Shown here one piece after another: positions 11,227 to 22,965 of a stretch of DNA of 64,000 nucleotides; position 1 is the stretch's first letter; every line of letters begins with the position of its first letter. Made by a program: the position numbers and the translations under genes. The notes beneath the pieces were generated by a model that had not been told where the DNA came from, made no database searches, and saw nothing but the letters and a program-made list of their open reading frames with translations. Source of the stretch: Petrolisthes cinctipes (taxonomy: Eukaryota > Arthropoda > Malacostraca > Decapoda > Porcellanidae); assembly GCA_033782935.1 (NCBI GenBank), contig JAWQEG010000509.1:475001-539000 (forward strand), written 5' to 3'.

Positions 11227-11974
11227 TTCCATCTCTATGCTCTACGTCATTAGATATTCTGTTTTTCTCCATTGTTTCTTTCATATTCCACTTTTCCCTT
11301 GTACTCTTTCTCTTTCCCTGTACCTTCATTCTCTCCACCTTCCTCATTCATCTCTCGTCCCGTTTTCTGCCACCTCGACTTCTCTTTCCTTTCATTATGT
11401 TTTTTTTCTTCTTCCTCCTTCGTTCTCTGCTCCTCCTCCTCCTCCTACCCCATTCTCTCCATCATTTCTCCTTCCTCCCCCTCTCCATCACAACCACACC
11501 TCTCTCCCTCTCTTCCTCCGTCATTCCTCACCTTCTTATTTATCACCTCCCTCCTTATTCTTTCGTCTCCCCCACCTCCAATAATGATACCCTTCTCCCT
11601 CTTTCATTTTCTCCTCTTCCCTCCCACCCTCTCCATCTCCTCCTGCCACCTCCGTCTCTCCTTGTCTTTGGAGGAGGAGGAGGAGGAGGAGGAGGAGGAG
11701 GAGGAGGAGGAGGATGAGAAGGAGGAAGAGGAAGAGGAGGAGGAAGAGGAAGAGGAAGAGGAGGAGGAGGAGGAGGAATAATTGAAGGGATAGGAGGAGA
11801 GAAGGAAGAGGAAAGGAAGAGGATGATGAGAAGGAGAACGGAATGGAAAAAGACGAAATTATAATAGAGACGGTCCAGATAGAGAGAGGGAGTGATGGGA
11901 GAATTGAGAAGGAAGAGATGACAGGCTGGAAAGGTAGAGGGTTTGAGAATGAATGGGAATGGCAAGAGGATGGG
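11225..11974. repeat. Pyrimidine-rich then purine-rich low-complexity block with (GGA)n
   Basis: About 11230-11670 is C/T-rich, including CTCCTC runs. 11671-11778 is a GGA/GAA run, and purine-rich sequence follows. Long frames here are compositional artefacts (poly-Pro/Ser, poly-Glu). Confidence 0.85.
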
Positions 11975-12125
11975 GATGAAAGAGGGGAAGGGAAGGAAGG
12001 AAGGGGAGAGGAGGGATGAAAGAGGGGAAGGGAAGGAAGGGGAGAGGAGGGATGAAAGAGGGGAAGGGAAGGAAGGGGAGAGGAGGGATGAAAGAGGGGA
12101 AGGGAAGGAAGGGGAGAGGAGGGAG
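11975..12125. repeat. 36-bp minisatellite, about 4 units
   Basis: Units containing GATGAAAGAGGGGAAGGGAA and GGAAGGGGAGAGGAGG repeat nearly perfectly four times. Confidence 0.9.
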
Positions 12126-12183
12126 GATAGGTAGGATGGAGGGACGTTAGGTTATCTTCAACGTACAGTGTATGGTTTTCGTG

Positions 12184-12219
12184 TATGTGTATGTGTATGT
12201 GTATGTATGTATGTATGTA

Positions 12220-12289
<70 letters not shown>
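12184..12289. repeat. (GTATGT)n then (GA)n microsatellite
   Basis: GTATGT/GTAT repeats run directly into a GA run of about 65 bp. Between 12290 and 13024 I see no gene, only a small AAAAGACAC repeat near 12955-12990. Confidence 0.95.
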
Positions 12290-12292
<3 letters not shown>

Positions 12293-13407
12293 TATCAAAA
12301 TGTTGCGTACAAACCAACCATTTCCATCTTTCTTTTTCTATACAGTAATGTTTCCGTCTGTCTATTTGCAGTGGGCTATTTCTGTTTGTCTCTCAGTCTC
12401 TTTTATTTTATTTTGGTCTGTTCTAAATCGATATTCTCTCTTCTCTGTTTTCCTACCCTACATTCAAACACACGAAACGAAGCCGCAGAAGAAGAATAAA
12501 GTTGTATGCGGAATTCAAGGGATCATCTGACTAAGCACTGACGATTTTAAACAGCTGGAAAAGAGGAATTAACATTTACTACACGATGAAAAATTTGCAG
12601 GTCTGGCTTGGGTCATGAAAACTTTGCAGGTCGCAGATGTGAAACGCGGAGAGAACTTGGATATGAATAAATGGAAGAAATGGTTCAAGTCGAGGCGAAA
12701 GACAACGACACGAAAATAGCACCACGAAACTTGAAGTGACCCTGTGATGTATAATTATATAGTCAGAAATTGGAGATAAATGAGGCCATCAAATATTGTA
12801 ACGAAAACCAACACCACCTATATTGAAGGAGCTTGTTTCGTGGCATAGTCAGGAGGAATGAGAAGTCACCAGGAATCATACACGATCACAGGGTGCCTTA
12901 ATTAATACAACGAAGGGGGAACAACAAGAGGAAATAAATGATGTGGAACTAAACGACACAAAAAGACACAAAAAGACACAAAAAGAAACAAAAACAGCAC
13001 CAGTCGGTCATCGTATACAGAGACCAGGGGCCGGATCCAAGAAACTTAACAACGTCGGTAACTCGAGTTAGCGACGTCGACCACTACCGACGCGATCCAA
13101 GAAGCAAAATGATGACGTCACGGGCGCGTTAGCGACGTCGTTAATAACAACACCTCGGGAGGTGTAGTAAAAGCTGGTAGAAGTTAACGACGTGCACCAT
13201 ATGGGCTCAGATATCATCATACTTAGTGAATATTTCTCATTGATTACAGTGGAAATTGATATCAATATATATTTAAAGACGGCAAGATGTAAACAAAGTG
13301 CCGTTAAACACGCAAAAAGCATGCTAGACAACATTTCAAGTACTGCTTGTACTGTACATCGGTGACTGGTCTCACACTGCCAGTCAGCGGACTGAGGCTA
13401 CTTCACC

Positions 13408-16400
13408 ATGGACTACGTGTTGGCTGACATGGCAGCAAGGGCTCTAAGGAGAGAGAGGTGCTTTCGAGACCGTCTGGACCCTCTAGCTCTCAATGACAAC
13501 GAGCTGATAAGGCACTACCACTTTCCTCGGCATGAGCTGACGCAGCTCATTGATGAGTTCTCACCCTTGCTGAGGAGAAGAACAAGGCGAGGAAATCCCA
13601 TACTGCCACATACCCAGCTATTGATTGCCTTGAGAGTGTATGCCAGTGGCTCCTTTCACCATGTTAATTGGAGACACAAGAGGTGAGTAAAATATAATGC
13701 GTATTATTTTCTTTTCTTTTTAGTTTTAAAAGTTAGGCTAGTGGTTACTCCTCCATAATTTACTGTAGCCTATCTATAGATATCTTCTCAATGTATTATC
13801 CTCAGATTTCCTTAACATAATTTATGTATATATCAAATCAAGTAAAAAATATTAATATATATATATACTGTACTGTATATGAAATATATACCTTAATTAA
13901 GTATAACCAATAAAATATTTTTTTTTATTCTAAATACTGTATTTCAATTTGTCCATTATACTAAGATTTATTTAGACTTGATGCTCAAAGATGCATTGTT
14001 TGTGCCATACCTTTTCAAGGATAAAGAATATCGTCAATTTACATAATCAAGTACCATATAAGATAAGCATATCATATCATAATAAAGGTCTTGAAACACA
14101 TGAGAAAAATTGGTTGAATACAAAATGGCTCTATTGTACTTTGTAACCTGTTTTCATTATTGCTTATCGTGTCATTAATAACTGTAAGCATGATGCAGTA
14201 TGTTTTCTGATACAGTTTGTCCTAATAGTGGCCAAAGTAACAGGAGCTGCATATATACAGTGCTGTATCATATTGTACTTTTTGCATAAATAAAATCTTT
14301 TGTGAACAATATTTGGACTGCATAAACAACCCACTATAATATTTAAATTTCTTCACTACTCTATTACAATTAAATATTGTACATGGTTTTCTAGGCAGCA
14401 TAGTGTTGCAGTCAAGTAATTTTAACACAAATTGTATTATTACAGTTTAAAAACCTAGCCAAACAATACTATAATATTTTTTCTCATGCAACAAATATAC
14501 ATATTGAATAAATAACGATTATTTCAGGTCCAACACAAGCAAGGATCAGCAGAATATTCACCAGAATAACAAACATCATGAGTACCAAGGCTGCTGAGGA
14601 AATTAATATGCCATCAACACCACAACAGTTGTGAACATCAGCCCAAGCCTTCAGCAGGGTCACCAACTTCCCACCAGTAATTGAAGCTATAAATGTAAGC
14701 TTCATAGTTTTATTGATGAAATCCATAATGCTAGTTGTTTTCCTTGTTGTTAGAACCCAATCATATAGAGACATGCTTCATAATAAATGATCAGTCTCCC
14801 CCCACCAACATTGTTGTGATTCTTGGCTCTACAACATACAAGGTGTAAGAGAGGTAACAGTTTTTTACCCTCAATATTAACTTCAACCTTGCCTTGTGTA
14901 CTTTCCTCTTGAGGAATTATATTGGTTTGGCTTATATAATACTGTACCTGTATACAGTCCTGTATATACTATGTCATTCCTTTGTTTAGAGTATGAAGCA
15001 GACAGATAAAATTGATCCTATTGTTACACAATATATTAATATTTATGCTATGTATGCAGGTACACACGTTGCCATCAAGGCTTCAAGTATTGATGAGGCC
15101 ATGTACTGTACGTCAATAGAAAAAGATTAAATTCACTAAACTTTCAAGTTATTTGTGATGGAAATGGCTTGATCATCAATTATTCTGCCAGATTTCCAGG
15201 TACTGTACTGTATTTCATGTACCTAGATTTAAATAATGTGTGTAAATAAGAAATTTTGTGTAAGATACTGTTTAGTATATGGTCTATATTATTGCATACC
15301 CTTGTATATGAAAAATTTCCCAAAACCTGCATGGTTATATCTCTTTAAAAATCAAGTTTGATATAAAAAGTCTTCCCATTTACACTAGGGTTGCCAAGTG
15401 TATTAAATCATTATATATATGTGAGGGCTTCTTGGCATAACATTTGAAGTAGAACCACATGCTTTAATACATGTGTCACTTTGCAGGATCCACTTATGAT
15501 ACCTACATTTGAAGGAACAGCAACTTGAGGCAACACTTTAGTAGAGGCACTTTGGGGACTACTTACTCCTAGGTTGGTATCAGGAGATGTTTTAACAAGT
15601 GTACAGTTCTAAGGCTGTATGATATACATATTCCTCCCAGGTGAGTTTATGTATGGTTATATATGTATGTACAGTATGTATAAATAGTTCATCTTTCTGG
15701 TAACAATGTGTTGCAGGTGACAGTGGGTACCCATTGGAGCCTTTTCTCATGACCCCAGTCACCAATCCCACAAATGAGGCAGAAGAACTCTACTACAGGG
15801 CCCTTGTAAGAACAAGGGTCATTGTGGAGCTGACCTTAGGAGTTGTGAAAAATCGCTTCAGGTTAGGAAGTGACTTTTTAATATCCCTTTGGTTTCAACA
15901 AATCACAAGCAAACTCTATATATAGTTATAATTTGCTCCCTCTCCAAACCTCAATTCTAATTTCATAAGAGTTTCCAATCAATGGCAAGGTTTCTAAATC
16001 TTTTGACTTTATAATGAAATGAAAATTTCACCTTTATTAATGTATTTCATATGATTACTTTTTGTACACATTGGTCCATAAAATCCACTGTTACATTTTC
16101 CTTTTATATCCCTCTAATAAATGGTATCTAACAGATGTATTCATCGGTTTGGTGGAGAATTACAGTACACTCCTTTGAGATCTGCAAAGATTGTAAGTGC
16201 TTGTCTCCTGCTGCACAACCGGTGTGTCAGTAGGAGTATTCCTGATCCTAACAATGTAAGTATACACTGTGGCTTAGTATTTATTGTAGCATTAACTTAC
16301 CTTACTGTGCTTCTATATAAGTACAATGAGACACCAGTAATTACTTCAATTACAGTAATTATTATAATACTGTACAATGCAATCTCTGCAATTGCACTGC

Positions 16401-16600
16401 TTCAACCCTGAAGTTTGTCTTAATATATCAATGTTTTTCAGTGATTTCTAAAATCCCTTAATACCTTCATTTTCCAGCATCTACCAGAAGAGGACATGCC
16501 TATTGAGGCCCATGTAGTTGGAGCTGGTGATCGTGGTGGCACGGGTAGACAGACACGTGACGAGATCATACCGGAGTTTTATGGTCGAAAGGGGGTTTAA
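13408..16600 (+). pseudogene. HARBI1-like DDE transposase, decayed (copy 2)
   Basis: Exon 1 (13408-13683) is intact: RRERCFRDRLDPLALNDNEL, FPRHELTQLIDEF, RRRTRRGNPILPHTQLL, then a GTGAGT donor. Exon 2 (about 14527-14694) gives RISRIFTRITNIM, an in-frame TGA, then TNFPPVIEAIN. HARBI1 enzymes have AIDG here, so the first catalytic Asp is Asn. Exon 3 (about 15060-15198) needs a frame change to read YVNRKRLNSLNFQVICDG. Exon 4 (15487 on) reads GSTYD, then TGA where Trp is expected, then RNSNLRQHFSRGTLG. Exon 5 (15719-15861) gives GDSGYPLEPFLMTPVTNP and VIVELTLGVVKNRFR with the catalytic Glu. Exon 6 (16135-16257) gives CIHRFGGELQYTPLRSAKIV. The last exon ends RKGV, stop 16598-16600. It is clearly a HARBI1-family gene and clearly non-functional. 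Confidence 0.85.
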
Positions 16601-17029
16601 AAAAATAAAATTATGTCTTGGTTACTAGTGTATTTATTTACCAACTTATTATGTCTGTGTCTGTTGGTGTTTTGCTATATGTTTTTTTAATGTGGCATGT
16701 GACAGAATGTTTGGTAACATTGGTACAGTATTGGCATGCAGAATCACCAAACTATATATATATACTGTATATCTATTTCCTAAGTTGGTGTTATCAGTTA
16801 TATTTACATTACGATTACATGGTTTTTCCAATGGGATCTTGAATGTTTATTGTGTTGCTGGAATGTGTGACTGTATGCAGTTCAGTGTTATTTACAGTAT
16901 GCTCCTAACTTAGCTAGGAGCATGCTATTACTGTCTTCCCTACCATGACAACACTGTATGCTTCTAGCCAAATTAGTAGCATACTGTATGCAACACATCC
17001 TGATCCAAAGTTATTTTCCTTATTTCACA

Positions 17030-17223
17030 ATAAACACTCTTACAATAGAAGCCAGCACTATAATGGCTTCAGCTGCTTGTCTCTGTGCTGCTGCACTTTC
17101 TCTAATAGCAGCTGTGGCTTCCTGCTGACTCCATCATCACTTTTAGGATGTCCCTAATGTCCTCTTGTGCATGGAGGAAGTGTGGCAACAATACGTATTC
17201 TGCTGTGTGTTCAGAATAAGCAA
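17030..17223 (-). pseudogene. Possible Myb-like accessory protein 3' remnant (copy 2)
   Basis: On the strand opposite the transposase, one frame reads AYSEHTAEYVLLPHFLHAQE and DIRDILKVMMESAG. After a one-base shift another reads AAIRESAAAQRQAAEAI. The Ala/Arg/Glu-rich helix resembles C-termini of Harbinger Myb-like proteins, and its position at the far end on the opposite strand fits. No DNA-binding domain was found. This is a weak, inferred call. Confidence 0.3.
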
Positions 17224-17902
17224 TCTTATTAAATGATCTTCAGAGAATGGATCATGGATTCACCACTATAAGCACTGACAGGAGGTGGGAACAGGATTAG
17301 AATATTGGGTATTAGTTAGATGGCAGAGCACAGTGCTACGAAAATAGAACACAGTACACTACTGTAAATACAGTACTGTGTTATACATCATTGTTTTAAA
17401 CAAAATACAAGTATGTTAATAATTAATGAAATGCTAAAACCAAGTACTGTATACTGAATGATTAATGTAATTACCATACAAAGAGTGCATAAAATCAATA
17501 AGCATTTCATAACCTTTTAATTATTTACATTTTGTATGACTCCAAAAACTATTTTCAGATACTAAATAAAAACTGTGGACGTACCTGCTGTGTTTGAAAT
17601 GAAAAAGTCGAGTACACTCAGTAGAGCGATACGAAGACACTTGTTTTGACAGCTGCCAGCTGATCGCGGTTTTTAAACAAACGCGCCATGTCACACGCTT
17701 CGTGATTGGCTACGAGTTGTCCATGACGTCATTGATGACTCTAGCCAATCAGAGGCGTGTACCAGTTACCGCGCTCCTAACAACAGGCGGGCAGAGGCTT
17801 CTTGGATCAGGGCGAAGTTAACGACGCCTGCGTGTAGTTAGTTATTACCGACATCGGTATTAGCGACGCGTAGCTAAACAATCTCTTTGGATTCCACCCC
17901 TG

Positions 17903-18636
17903 GCATCTACACGTATCACTCGGTAAGTGTAACTCGACCACAAAACAATACCCGTAATCGATAAAGGTTTATTGCTTCATACGTTGTATTAAGTTCCCTC
18001 GTCTACCCGAGAGAGAACACGGGGTGCTGTGGGGGAAAGGAGTTAATTTTAGAAGTGTTCGATCATTCGCCCACGGTAATGGATTTGGCTTTCATGTCTG
18101 TGATTAACTTTTAAATTTTTGAAAATTACATATGGAAATATGTTTAACATCATGTCAGGACTTTACCCTGTCATTTTGTAAATGTAGTTTTGAATAACCC
18201 TGTATAGGTAAACTCTACCCAACTAAAATGTTTTGGACCGTATATAGGTAAACTCTACCGATCACAAGCATCAACATTTTCCCTACATTTCCTCGATTTT
18301 CTACTTATACATGCCTGGCATTATCCTTCTACATTGAAAATATGATTCCATGTACGTTATATAGCGTCACAATAATATTACAATTGTGATAACACTTATT
18401 AAGAAGAATTATATATATATATATATATAGGCCTCTTTGGTGCGACAATTTATTAAGTTATACGAGCCACCTGTCACAACCTCCTGTCCTCCCTCTCAAC
18501 ACACTACAGTCGTAACTTGACATACAAAAAATTACACGAATGCATGACTTGATATTAAAGAATCATTTAGACTACCGGTATGTATGTAAAGTTTCTTGAT
18601 AATATTTGTTTATATTGTTAGGATTACTTTGATGTA
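17903..18636. other. Intergenic, no gene seen
   Basis: A/T-rich. It contains two near-copies of TATAGGTAAACTCTACC about 45 bp apart (near 18201-18260) and a short AT run near 18410-18428. Confidence 0.5.
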
Positions 18637-18644
18637 GAGTACAG

Positions 18645-20176
18645 CAAGGCCGCTTGAAGAGTAGGTCTTCCCGTGTCTGTCTCTAAACTCGTCCTACCCC
18701 GCGCATGACGTCAGACTGAAGAGAGACAGGATTGGTGACTCACCTCACCTCACATCACCTTCACCCAATCAGGCCCACGTATTCTCACTCACACTCAGTA
18801 GTAGCCCGCGACACACACACCCAAAATAAATGATAAGAGGCCTTACTAGCCCATGGAAACAGGTAATATACTATATTTTTTATATGGACATGAACAAGGA
18901 TATTTCATTTGATTTAATTAGCAGGGTAGAAGCAGTTGGATATCCAGTAGTAGCCATAGTGAATGATCTCAGTCCCACAAATGTAAGATTATAGAACAAT
19001 CTGAGTGTAAATGTAGATCATACCTCTTTCACTAATCCAGCTGCTGCAGACAGGGAAATATGCGTGTTTGCAGATGCCCCTCACTTGATGAAGTTGATTC
19101 GTAACAATTTTCTTGACTATGGGTTCATTGTACATTATACTACGAAAGTCAGTAGTGAATGTGTGTCACATAATCATGTTGATGTAACAGGAGTTCAAAG
19201 GATGCACGTCAGGAAGGCTGTTCAGTTGATTTTGATAATTCCTTGTGTGAAATGGAAGACATTGAGAACTGTCTTCCAATAAGTACAGAAGAAGAAGAGA
19301 CATTAGAAAAAACAATGGAAACAGAAGGACTGAGGAACATTGGGGGTTATTTTGTCAAAAAGTTTCCACAGTACAATTTCCTAGGCACAGATGACTAGAT
19401 TGGCACAATCTCTAGAACAGTGGGGAAGTTAAAGAGATCCAGCAATATTGTTTTTGATCAACTGAAACAAATGGAAAGACTGTTTATTTGTTATCACAGA
19501 GATAAGGAACTCAGAGAGGGACCAAAATGTGTAACAACATTAGCAAGTGAAATAAGAAATTTTGTAGATTTACCAGATGATGTGATTAGGTTTTTTGTTC
19601 GTTGTCGCATATTTTTCAGGGTACGGATATTAAACAGAAAGCGAAATTCACAGAGGAAAATATCTAACAAAATGTCAAAACTAAGATAAGAATTAAGAGA
19701 AAGAGCAAAGCATGGTACTACTTATGAATAAGTATTGTATATATCCTACATGGTATACTTGATAAATTATGAAGTTCAAACTTACTCTTAGTACTGTAAT
19801 TTATGTATTATATTTGTTTCCTTATTAAAATATTAATGCCTACCTCAAGTGTATATACCCCATTTTTCTTCAACTAAGCTTTGAAATGGTTTAAAGTTGA
19901 CAGCTGATCACAAGAGAGATATTTATCATATCAAAAGGTAGGCTACTCTTTTGGTGCTTGAATGAATAATGCTATAAGGAATACTGGTCACAAGCTGCAT
20001 CATTCCCCATCTGCCCCCAACAGTATCAAATATCATGTATCAAGTGTAAAAGGTTATGTTTTGGGCTGGGCTTTTCATGGGTATCTATGAGTGAGGGAGC
20101 GAGAGACTCTTCGCGGTGACGTCATCACGCTCTCCCTGCCTGCGCGGTGGGACGACCTACTCTTCAAGCGGCCTTG
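18645..20176 (+). mobile_element. P-like element (P superfamily), internally deleted
   Basis: The terminal inverted repeats are CAAGGCCGCTTGAAGAGTAG and its inverse at the right end. They are flanked by a perfect 8-bp direct repeat GAGTACAG at 18637-18644 and 20177-20184. P elements make 8-bp duplications. The 1532-bp body holds the middle and C-terminal parts of a P-type transposase but no THAP DNA-binding domain, so it is a deletion derivative. Confidence 0.9.
18884..19689 (+). pseudogene. P-element transposase fragment
   Basis: The first frame reads ISRVEAVGYPVVAIVNDLSP, then a TAG, then ICVFADAPHLMKLIRNNFLD and YGF, the RNase-H-like segment with the conserved Asp-x-Pro-His of P transposases. 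After a frame change near 19210 it reads LCEMEDIENCLPIS and NIGGYFVKKFPQYNFLGTDD. A TAG interrupts this. It then continues to FFVRCRIFFRVRILNRKR, the conserved C-terminal end. The THAP zinc finger and GTP-binding part are absent. At least two stops and one frameshift make it non-functional. Assigned by motif order, with no database search. Confidence 0.8.
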
Positions 20177-20676
20177 GAGTACAGTATAAATTAATAATAC
20201 TCGTACTTGTCTCCTTATAGCTGTCACTCTCCAAAGCTGCCAGCCTCCCGTCCCACCATTTGTCAACAAGTACAACATTTTTATCAACATCCATATTGTA
20301 CTCAGATCCAATAACACATGAAAAATTGGACAAAATATATATACTGTACTCAAAATGAAATTATATACCTCTGGTGTAAGTTATTGCTCGTATTCTAATG
20401 ACAATATTTTCTATTCCACGGCAGGATGAAACCGCTCACGAAAGAGGGTTACGACTCTGACATCTTTCCACACACTGCATTATGGCAAGAGGATATGATG
20501 AGTTACAGAGGAGTAGTAAAGTGAGGTATGTGTGTATGTTATCCTATATGTATGTATATATGGTTTCTTGCTTGTGTTAATTCCTCCAAATTCCTTTTAT
20601 ACAGTACCAGACGATGCCTTCTATTTACACCTGAGAAGCCATCTTGCTCTAAATTATACCGTATTCTATTCCTTTA

Positions 20677-21321
20677 ATGCCCGTCCACACGATCGAGCAG
20701 TGCTCGCGAACACAAGCGAGCTGTTTGCCTGTCGACGGGCTTACCGCTTGTGTTCGCGAGCACACCAACAAACTGGCCGTGCTGGTGGTGGTTGGAATTC
20801 ACGGAACACTGGGGCTACCCAGTAGTATGACGTCGCTGCCACACACACCAGGTTTCCTATGGAGCCAAGGGGCCGTGGTTGTCAGTATTATCGCTGGCAG
20901 TCGAGCAACATGTGAAATGTATTTGGGTCTATTCTCATGCACTTTATGAAATCATTCGTATTCCCAGCTTTTAATTCCCGTAATATTGTCACATGTTTTC
21001 TTTTAATTAGCCAGTCTTTACACCATTTGTCTTTCTGCATTGTGTTCTTTCTCTTCCTCACACACATAGCAATTATTATGCTAAACAGCACTATACACTT
21101 GCGTTCCTTCTTATTAGGCACCATAGTTATCGTACCTGTACGCTCACGACCCAGTCGACCACCTGCTCTGGCTGCTGCCCGGCTGTGAGCCTGTGACTGG
21201 TCAGACACGTTCGTTTGGACACCACAACAAGTGTGCCCGCCGCGTGCACAAGCTGTAAGCCCGTCAACAGGCGAACAGCTCGCTTGTGTTCGCGAGCACT
21301 GCTCGATCGTGTGGACGGGCC
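20677..21321. mobile_element. Harbinger-type MITE with about 60-bp inverted repeats
   Basis: The arms begin GCCCGTCCACACGATCGAGC and continue AGTGCTCGCGAACACAAGCG; the right arm is their inverse. Both sides are flanked by TTTA (20673-20676 and 21322-21325), which includes the TTA expected for PIF/Harbinger. It contains a minus-strand transposase fragment. Confidence 0.8.
20891..21060 (-). pseudogene. PIF/Harbinger transposase N-terminal fragment
   Basis: The minus frame reads KDKWCKDWLIKRKHVTILRE, LKAGNTNDFIKCMRIDPNTF and HMLLDCQR before a stop. This W...WL..R....LL.EL....DF...RM....F..LL spacing is typical of the N-terminal part of PIF/ALP1-like transposases. The rest of the enzyme is missing. 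Confidence 0.6.
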
Positions 21322-21325
21322 TTTA

Positions 21326-22254
21326 TTAGTCGTCACCGTATCTTTATATAAGCGTATTAATCCTGCTTGACATAATGAGTATGGCAAATAAACACTATTT
21401 GAGGAGGATTTTATGTGTATGTCTGTTGTTGTTCATCTATAAACACTATATAACACCAAGTACACCAAGTACCGAAAACTGGGATCGGAGAGCAGGTGTG
21501 GAAACGTGTGATAAAAACTGACAGATGTGTGACTGTGTAATTGAGACAGACAGACAGACAGACAAGTGTGTGACAAACAGACAGACAGACAGGTGAAGGT
21601 CGTAATGATGTATGCAACAGGTGTGGTGTGGGAAGGGGGGACGAGTGGTAAAGGACAGGTGTACGGTTGTCATTTTAATAAGGGGTTAAGGTATTGTAGG
21701 CCTCTCATTCCTCCATCATGTCCCACACAAAAGATCATCTCTATATACTAAGTCTGTGTTTCTCGATGCATTTTGGGCGAATAAATCAGGATCTTTCAAA
21801 CTCGTCAAAAGAACTATGCAAAATTATTTACTGCTTAATTGTAACGTATTATATAAAAACCTACGATATTACTGATATATTATTGAAATATTAAGACTGA
21901 AAAACAAGAGTGTATATGAAAGAAAAACATCACAAAAAATTCATACCTTAAAAAAACAGAAATATAAAAGTCGAATATAAATGATTGTGACTGTACTTAT
22001 TACCTGTGATTGCTGAAGTGAAATTAACAGCAACATACTGTACATACATACATTCTCCTTCAAACAGTACCATGGAATCAACCCTCTCAGTTTACAAAGT
22101 AACACAGTTTACAGGAATCGGAGTATCTCTGACTGACGTAATTACAAATACATTATTAATTAACTTAAGTGGTATTTATTTTGAGTAATTAAGAAAACCT
22201 CACTCACGTATAGGGAGCTTTTACTACCTTATAAACAAACATATAAAAACAAAT
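21326..22254. other. Intergenic with (AGAC)n, no gene seen
   Basis: Short AGAC microsatellites lie near 21546-21563 and 21579-21592. The remainder is A/T-rich. Confidence 0.5.
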
Positions 22255-22410
22255 ATTAAAGTGCCATGATTCCTCCAAAATAATTCTGTCTGTCTGTCTG
22301 TCTGGAAACACGACCAGATTAACGATAATATTGTTTGACTGTTGTAGCAAGGAATAGTTGGCTGGGAAGAATCAGTCACTCCAGATTTTACCACCAACAA
22401 CATTTCACTC
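22255..22410 (-). repeat. Foldback repeat, copy 2 (reverse orientation)
   Basis: Read on the minus strand it has GGAGTGACTGATTC near the start and TTTTGGAGGAATCATGG near the end, with the palindromic core. A CTGT microsatellite has expanded in one arm near 22285-22304. Confidence 0.55.
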
Positions 22411-22537
22411 CACTCACCTCTTATTTTTTTTTTTTTTTCATCACGTTCCAGGTTTTCCAGTGGCACAAATCTGGTTGAGTAAAGCGAATGAACGAACAAA
22501 CGAGGAGACTTTTGAGCCAGTGTGTTTTTCCTACCCT

Positions 22538-22965
22538 TCCTCCCCCTTCCCTTACCTCCCTCCCTCCTTCTTTCCCTCTTTCTCTCCCTTCTCTTTCCTC
22601 CATCCCTTCCTATCCTTCCATCCCTCCTTCCCTTCCCTCCCTCCTTCCCTTCCCTCCCTCCTTCCCTTCCCTCCATCCTTCCCCTTCCTTTCCCTCCCTT
22701 CCCTTCCTTCCATCCTTCCCACCTTCTCTCCCTTCTCTTTCCTCCATCCCCTAATTCCATCCCTCCCTCCCTCCTCTCCATCCCATCACTCCCTCCCTTC
22801 CTCCTCTCCATCCCATCCTTCCCTTCCCTTCCTTCCCTTCCTTCCCGCCTTCTCTCCCTTCTCTTTCCTTCCATCCTTCCCGCCTTCCCTCCCTCCCTCC
22901 TTCCTTCCCTCCCATCCCTCCCTCCCATCCTTCCATCCCTCTCTCTCTCACTCCCTCCCTCCATA
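22538..22965. repeat. CCTTCCCTCC-type pyrimidine repeat array
   Basis: About 430 bp of almost pure C/T on the plus strand with 8-12 bp degenerate units, abutting the 5' end of a truncated LINE. Long frames here are repeat artefacts. Confidence 0.9.

Larger units (their letters stand above)
13028..17899 (+). mobile_element. PIF/Harbinger transposon, family A copy 2 (longest form)
   Basis: Same termini as copy 1, 4872 bp, flanked by CAG (13025-13027) and CTG (17900-17902). It includes all seven recognisable transposase exon remnants on the plus strand and a possible opposite-strand Myb-like remnant near 17030-17223. It is nearly identical along its whole length to copy 3, which lies inverted 10 kb away. 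Shared stops and the shared loss of the catalytic Asp codon show that copies 2 and 3 descend from an already dead sequence. Confidence 0.9.

Noticed and set aside
11190..11965. Several 130-175 codon frames around the GGA tract
   Set aside because: Low-complexity pyrimidine/purine DNA is open in many phases. No conserved sequence.
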